A stretch of DNA of 64,000 bases from Microbispora siamensis (GTDB lineage: Bacteria; Actinomycetota; Actinomycetes; Streptosporangiales; Streptosporangiaceae), in assembly GCF_016863095.1 (NCBI RefSeq), contig NZ_BOOF01000003.1, forward strand, positions 1 through 64,000, in the 5' to 3' direction. The first letter of the stretch is position 1. Every line of letters begins with the position of its first letter. The notes below the pieces were generated by a model. It did not search any database. It saw nothing but the letters and a program-made list of their open reading frames with translations, and was not told the origin of the DNA. This document shows, one piece after another, positions 62,283 to 64,000 of this stretch. Position numbers and translations under genes: made by a program.

Positions 62283-63803
62283 GTGTCGCGAGCGATGTCG
62301 CGAGTGGTATCGGCGCGGGCGGCGGCGCGAAGGGTCTGGCCGGTGCTGGCGGCGGCGGTCGCCGGGCTCGGCGCGATGACGGCGGCCACCGGCTGCGGGG
62401 GCGCGCGGGTCACTCCGGAGGAGTTTGCCTCGGGCACACCCTCCCTGTCGTGGAAGGCGTGCGAGGAGACGGCCTCCTCCTCCGGCTTCGAGTGCGCCAC
62501 ACTCCAGGTGCCCCTCGACTACGCCAAACCGGAGGGCAAGAAGATCGACATCGCACTGGTCCGGCTGCGGGCCACCGACCAGAGCCGGCGGATCGGCTCC
62601 CTGGTCTTCAACTTCGGCGGGCCCGGCGGCTCCGGCGTCACGACGCTCATCAACGCGGCCCACGCGTTCTCCACCCTGAACAGCCGCTACGACCTCGTCA
62701 GCTTCGACCCGCGCGGCGTGGAGCGCAGCAGCGGCATCCGCTGTCTCAGCGGCCCGCAGATGGACCAGTACATGAGCAGGGAGCCCAGCGAGAACGCCGC
62801 GGCCGAGACCAAGCTCGTCAAGGGCTTCGCCCAGGCGTGCGAGCGCAACGCGGGCTGGATTCTGCCCTACGTCGGCACCGTCAACGCGGCACGCGACATG
62901 GAGACCCTGCGCGTGGCCCTCGGCGAGCCACGCCTCAACTACTTCGGCTTCTCCTACGGCACCCACCTCGGGGCGGTGTACGCCACGCAGTTCCCGAAGA
63001 AGGTGGGGCGCATGGTGCTCGACTCGGCCGTCGATCCCTCGGTCAGCATGCTCGACATGGCCAAGACGCAGGCGCTCGGCTTCCAGAAGGCGTACGAGGA
63101 CTATCTGGCCGACTGCACCAAGACGCGGACGAGTTGCCCGCTCGGCGCCGACGCCCACGCCGCGAACGCCACCGTGCTGAAGCTCCTCGACACCCTGGCG
63201 CGCACGCCGGGGAAGGTCGGCTCGCGCACGGTCACCGAGGACATCGCCAGGGCGGGCATCACCCAGGCGCTCTACAGCAAGTACACCTGGCCGCTGCTCA
63301 CCGAGGCGCTGGACGAGGGCAGGAAGGGCAAGCTCGACGGCCTGCTCGCGCTGGCCGACCAGTACGCCGGGCGGCAGCCGAACGGCACCTACTCGACCCT
63401 GCAGTTCTCGCTGCCGGCGGTGCTGTGCGTCGACAGCACCGACCGGCCCTCGGTCGCCCAGGCCGAGGAGCTGGCCCGGCGGCTGGAGAAGCGGAGCCCG
63501 GTCTTCGCCTCGACCGCGATCAGCGCGGGATCGTGCAGCGTCTGGCCGGTGCCCGGGGACGACGCCGCCAGGCACGTCGACGCCACCGGGTCCGGCCCGA
63601 TCCTGGTGGTCGGCGTGACGAACGACCCGGCCACGCCCTACCAGTGGGCGCCGCGCCTGGCCGAGCAGTTGCGCACCGGTGTGCTGCTGACGCTGAACGG
63701 CGAGGGCCACGGCGCGTACGGCCAGAACCAGTGCATCGACGACAAGGTCAACGCCTACCTGCTGGAGGGGACGGTCCCGGCCAAGGGGACGCGCTGCGGC
63801 TGA
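62283..63803 (+). CDS. Secreted tripeptidyl-aminopeptidase lipoprotein (alpha/beta hydrolase)
   Basis: The 506-residue protein has a lipoprotein signal with lipobox ATGC (C38). The alpha/beta-hydrolase domain follows: FNFGGPGGSG oxyanion region, nucleophile in YFGFSYGTHLGAVYA, catalytic Asp in VGVTNDPATPY, and catalytic His in LNGEGHGAYG, with the TAP-like C-terminal domain of Streptomyces tripeptidyl aminopeptidases. GGAGGG lies six bases before GTG 62283. It would release tripeptides from proteins outside the cell. DasR-like boxes upstream suggest control by amino-sugar supply. Confidence 0.92.
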   Translation: MSRAMSRVVSARAAARRVWPVLAAAVAGLGAMTAATGCGGARVTPEEFASGTPSLSWKACEETASSSGFECATLQVPLDYAKPEGKKIDIALVRLRATDQSRRIGSLVFNFGGPGGSGVTTLINAAHAFSTLNSRYDLVSFDPRGVERSSGIRCLSGPQMDQYMSREPSENAAAETKLVKGFAQACERNAGWILPYVGTVNAARDMETLRVALGEPRLNYFGFSYGTHLGAVYATQFPKKVGRMVLDSAVDPSVSMLDMAKTQALGFQKAYEDYLADCTKTRTSCPLGADAHAANATVLKLLDTLARTPGKVGSRTVTEDIARAGITQALYSKYTWPLLTEALDEGRKGKLDGLLALADQYAGRQPNGTYSTLQFSLPAVLCVDSTDRPSVAQAEELARRLEKRSPVFASTAISAGSCSVWPVPGDDAARHVDATGSGPILVVGVTNDPATPYQWAPRLAEQLRTGVLLTLNGEGHGAYGQNQCIDDKVNAYLLEGTVPAKGTRCG

Positions 63804-63903
63804 GCGCGCTCCCCCGCTCGTTCACGGCGCCATCCACTGCGCCCTCCACTGCACCACAGTGCGGCTCGCTCCGGCGCTCAGCGTGCCGCTGACACCCTGC
63901 CGC

Positions 63904-64000
63904 TCAGCGTGCCGTCCGCAGGGCGCCGAGCCCGGCCACCACGTGGTCGACGATGCCGTACTCCCTGGCCTCCTCGGCGGTGAACCACCGGTCCCGGTCG
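63904..64000 (-). CDS. clpP: ATP-dependent Clp protease proteolytic subunit, C-terminal end (truncated by window edge)
   Basis: The minus strand from the right edge reads DRDRWFTAEEAREYGIVDHV, then VAGLGALRTAR and a TGA at 63906-63904. This is the conserved C-terminal end of ClpP (RDxxxxxxEAxxYGxVDxV). The catalytic Ser, His and Asp lie outside the window. A 14-bp direct repeat (63875-63888 and 63901-63914) covers its stop region. Confidence 0.9.
   Translation of the reverse strand, partial: DRDRWFTAEEAREYGIVDHVVAGLGALRTAR

Noticed and set aside
1..64000. Insertion sequences, transposases, phage genes or attachment sites
   Set aside because: No transposase or integrase motifs and no terminal inverted repeats were seen; the only sign of rearrangement is the monooxygenase remnant at 25711.

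Overview
This 64 kb window is high-GC DNA (GC-rich third codon positions, GTG and TTG starts, four-base ATGA or GTGA start/stop overlaps, purine-rich ribosome sites). It comes from an actinomycete chromosome. MbtH, NRPS, MreB/PBP2/RodA, a DnaG-sigma pair, nitric oxide synthase and many TetR/GntR/LysR regulators suggest a filamentous Streptosporangiales- or Streptomyces-type organism. The family-level placement is inference; no rRNA is present.

Layout. (1) 1-12.4 kb is the right edge of a nonribosomal peptide cluster: the start of an NRPS gene that runs off the left edge, a MacB/FtsX-type ABC exporter, an O-methyltransferase translationally coupled to an unusual tryptophan-2,3-dioxygenase-like haem protein, a membrane GT39-type glycosyltransferase, an MFS exporter, a VioC/clavaminate-synthase-like Fe(II)/2-oxoglutarate hydroxylase, MbtH and an ArsR-type regulator. 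(2) 12.4-20.9 kb holds a TetR-MFS efflux pair, a secreted protein made almost wholly of Arg/Gly/Glu decapeptide repeats, and a GntR-controlled catabolic group (DUF2848, cupin, nitrilase) beside a methyltransferase gene and a CynX-type MFS, with two matching operator half-palindromes. (3) 21-25.7 kb encodes two secreted peptidases and a Nudix-like protein. (4) 25.7-30.2 kb has a remnant of a flavin monooxygenase followed by rodA, pbp2 and mreB, without mreC or mreD. (5) 30.4-35.6 kb is one seven-gene polyol/hexose PTS operon (DeoR, PfkB kinase, EIIC, EIIB, EIIA, zinc dehydrogenase, HPr).

(6) 35.7-42.8 kb: TetR plus zinc alcohol dehydrogenase with two operator copies, AraC-VOC, catalase, galactokinase and an enoyl-CoA hydratase. 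(7) 42.9-53.3 kb: bacterial nitric oxide synthase, tRNA-Asn, small conserved proteins, a primary-type sigma factor, DnaG primase, a degenerate M23 lipoprotein and dGTPase. (8) 53.4-57.7 kb: two divergent regulator/target pairs (TetR with FAD monooxygenase; LysR with a YeiH-type exporter), each with a clear palindromic operator. (9) 57.8-64 kb: M14 carboxypeptidase, pyruvate phosphate dikinase, a secreted tripeptidyl-aminopeptidase lipoprotein preceded by three DasR-box-like sites, and the C-terminus of ClpP at the right edge.

The most unusual items are the dioxygenase-like protein lacking the distal haem-pocket histidine, the repeat protein whose codon bias and start signals point to different frames, the cluster of three dre-like boxes, and the flavin monooxygenase remnant fused against rodA.
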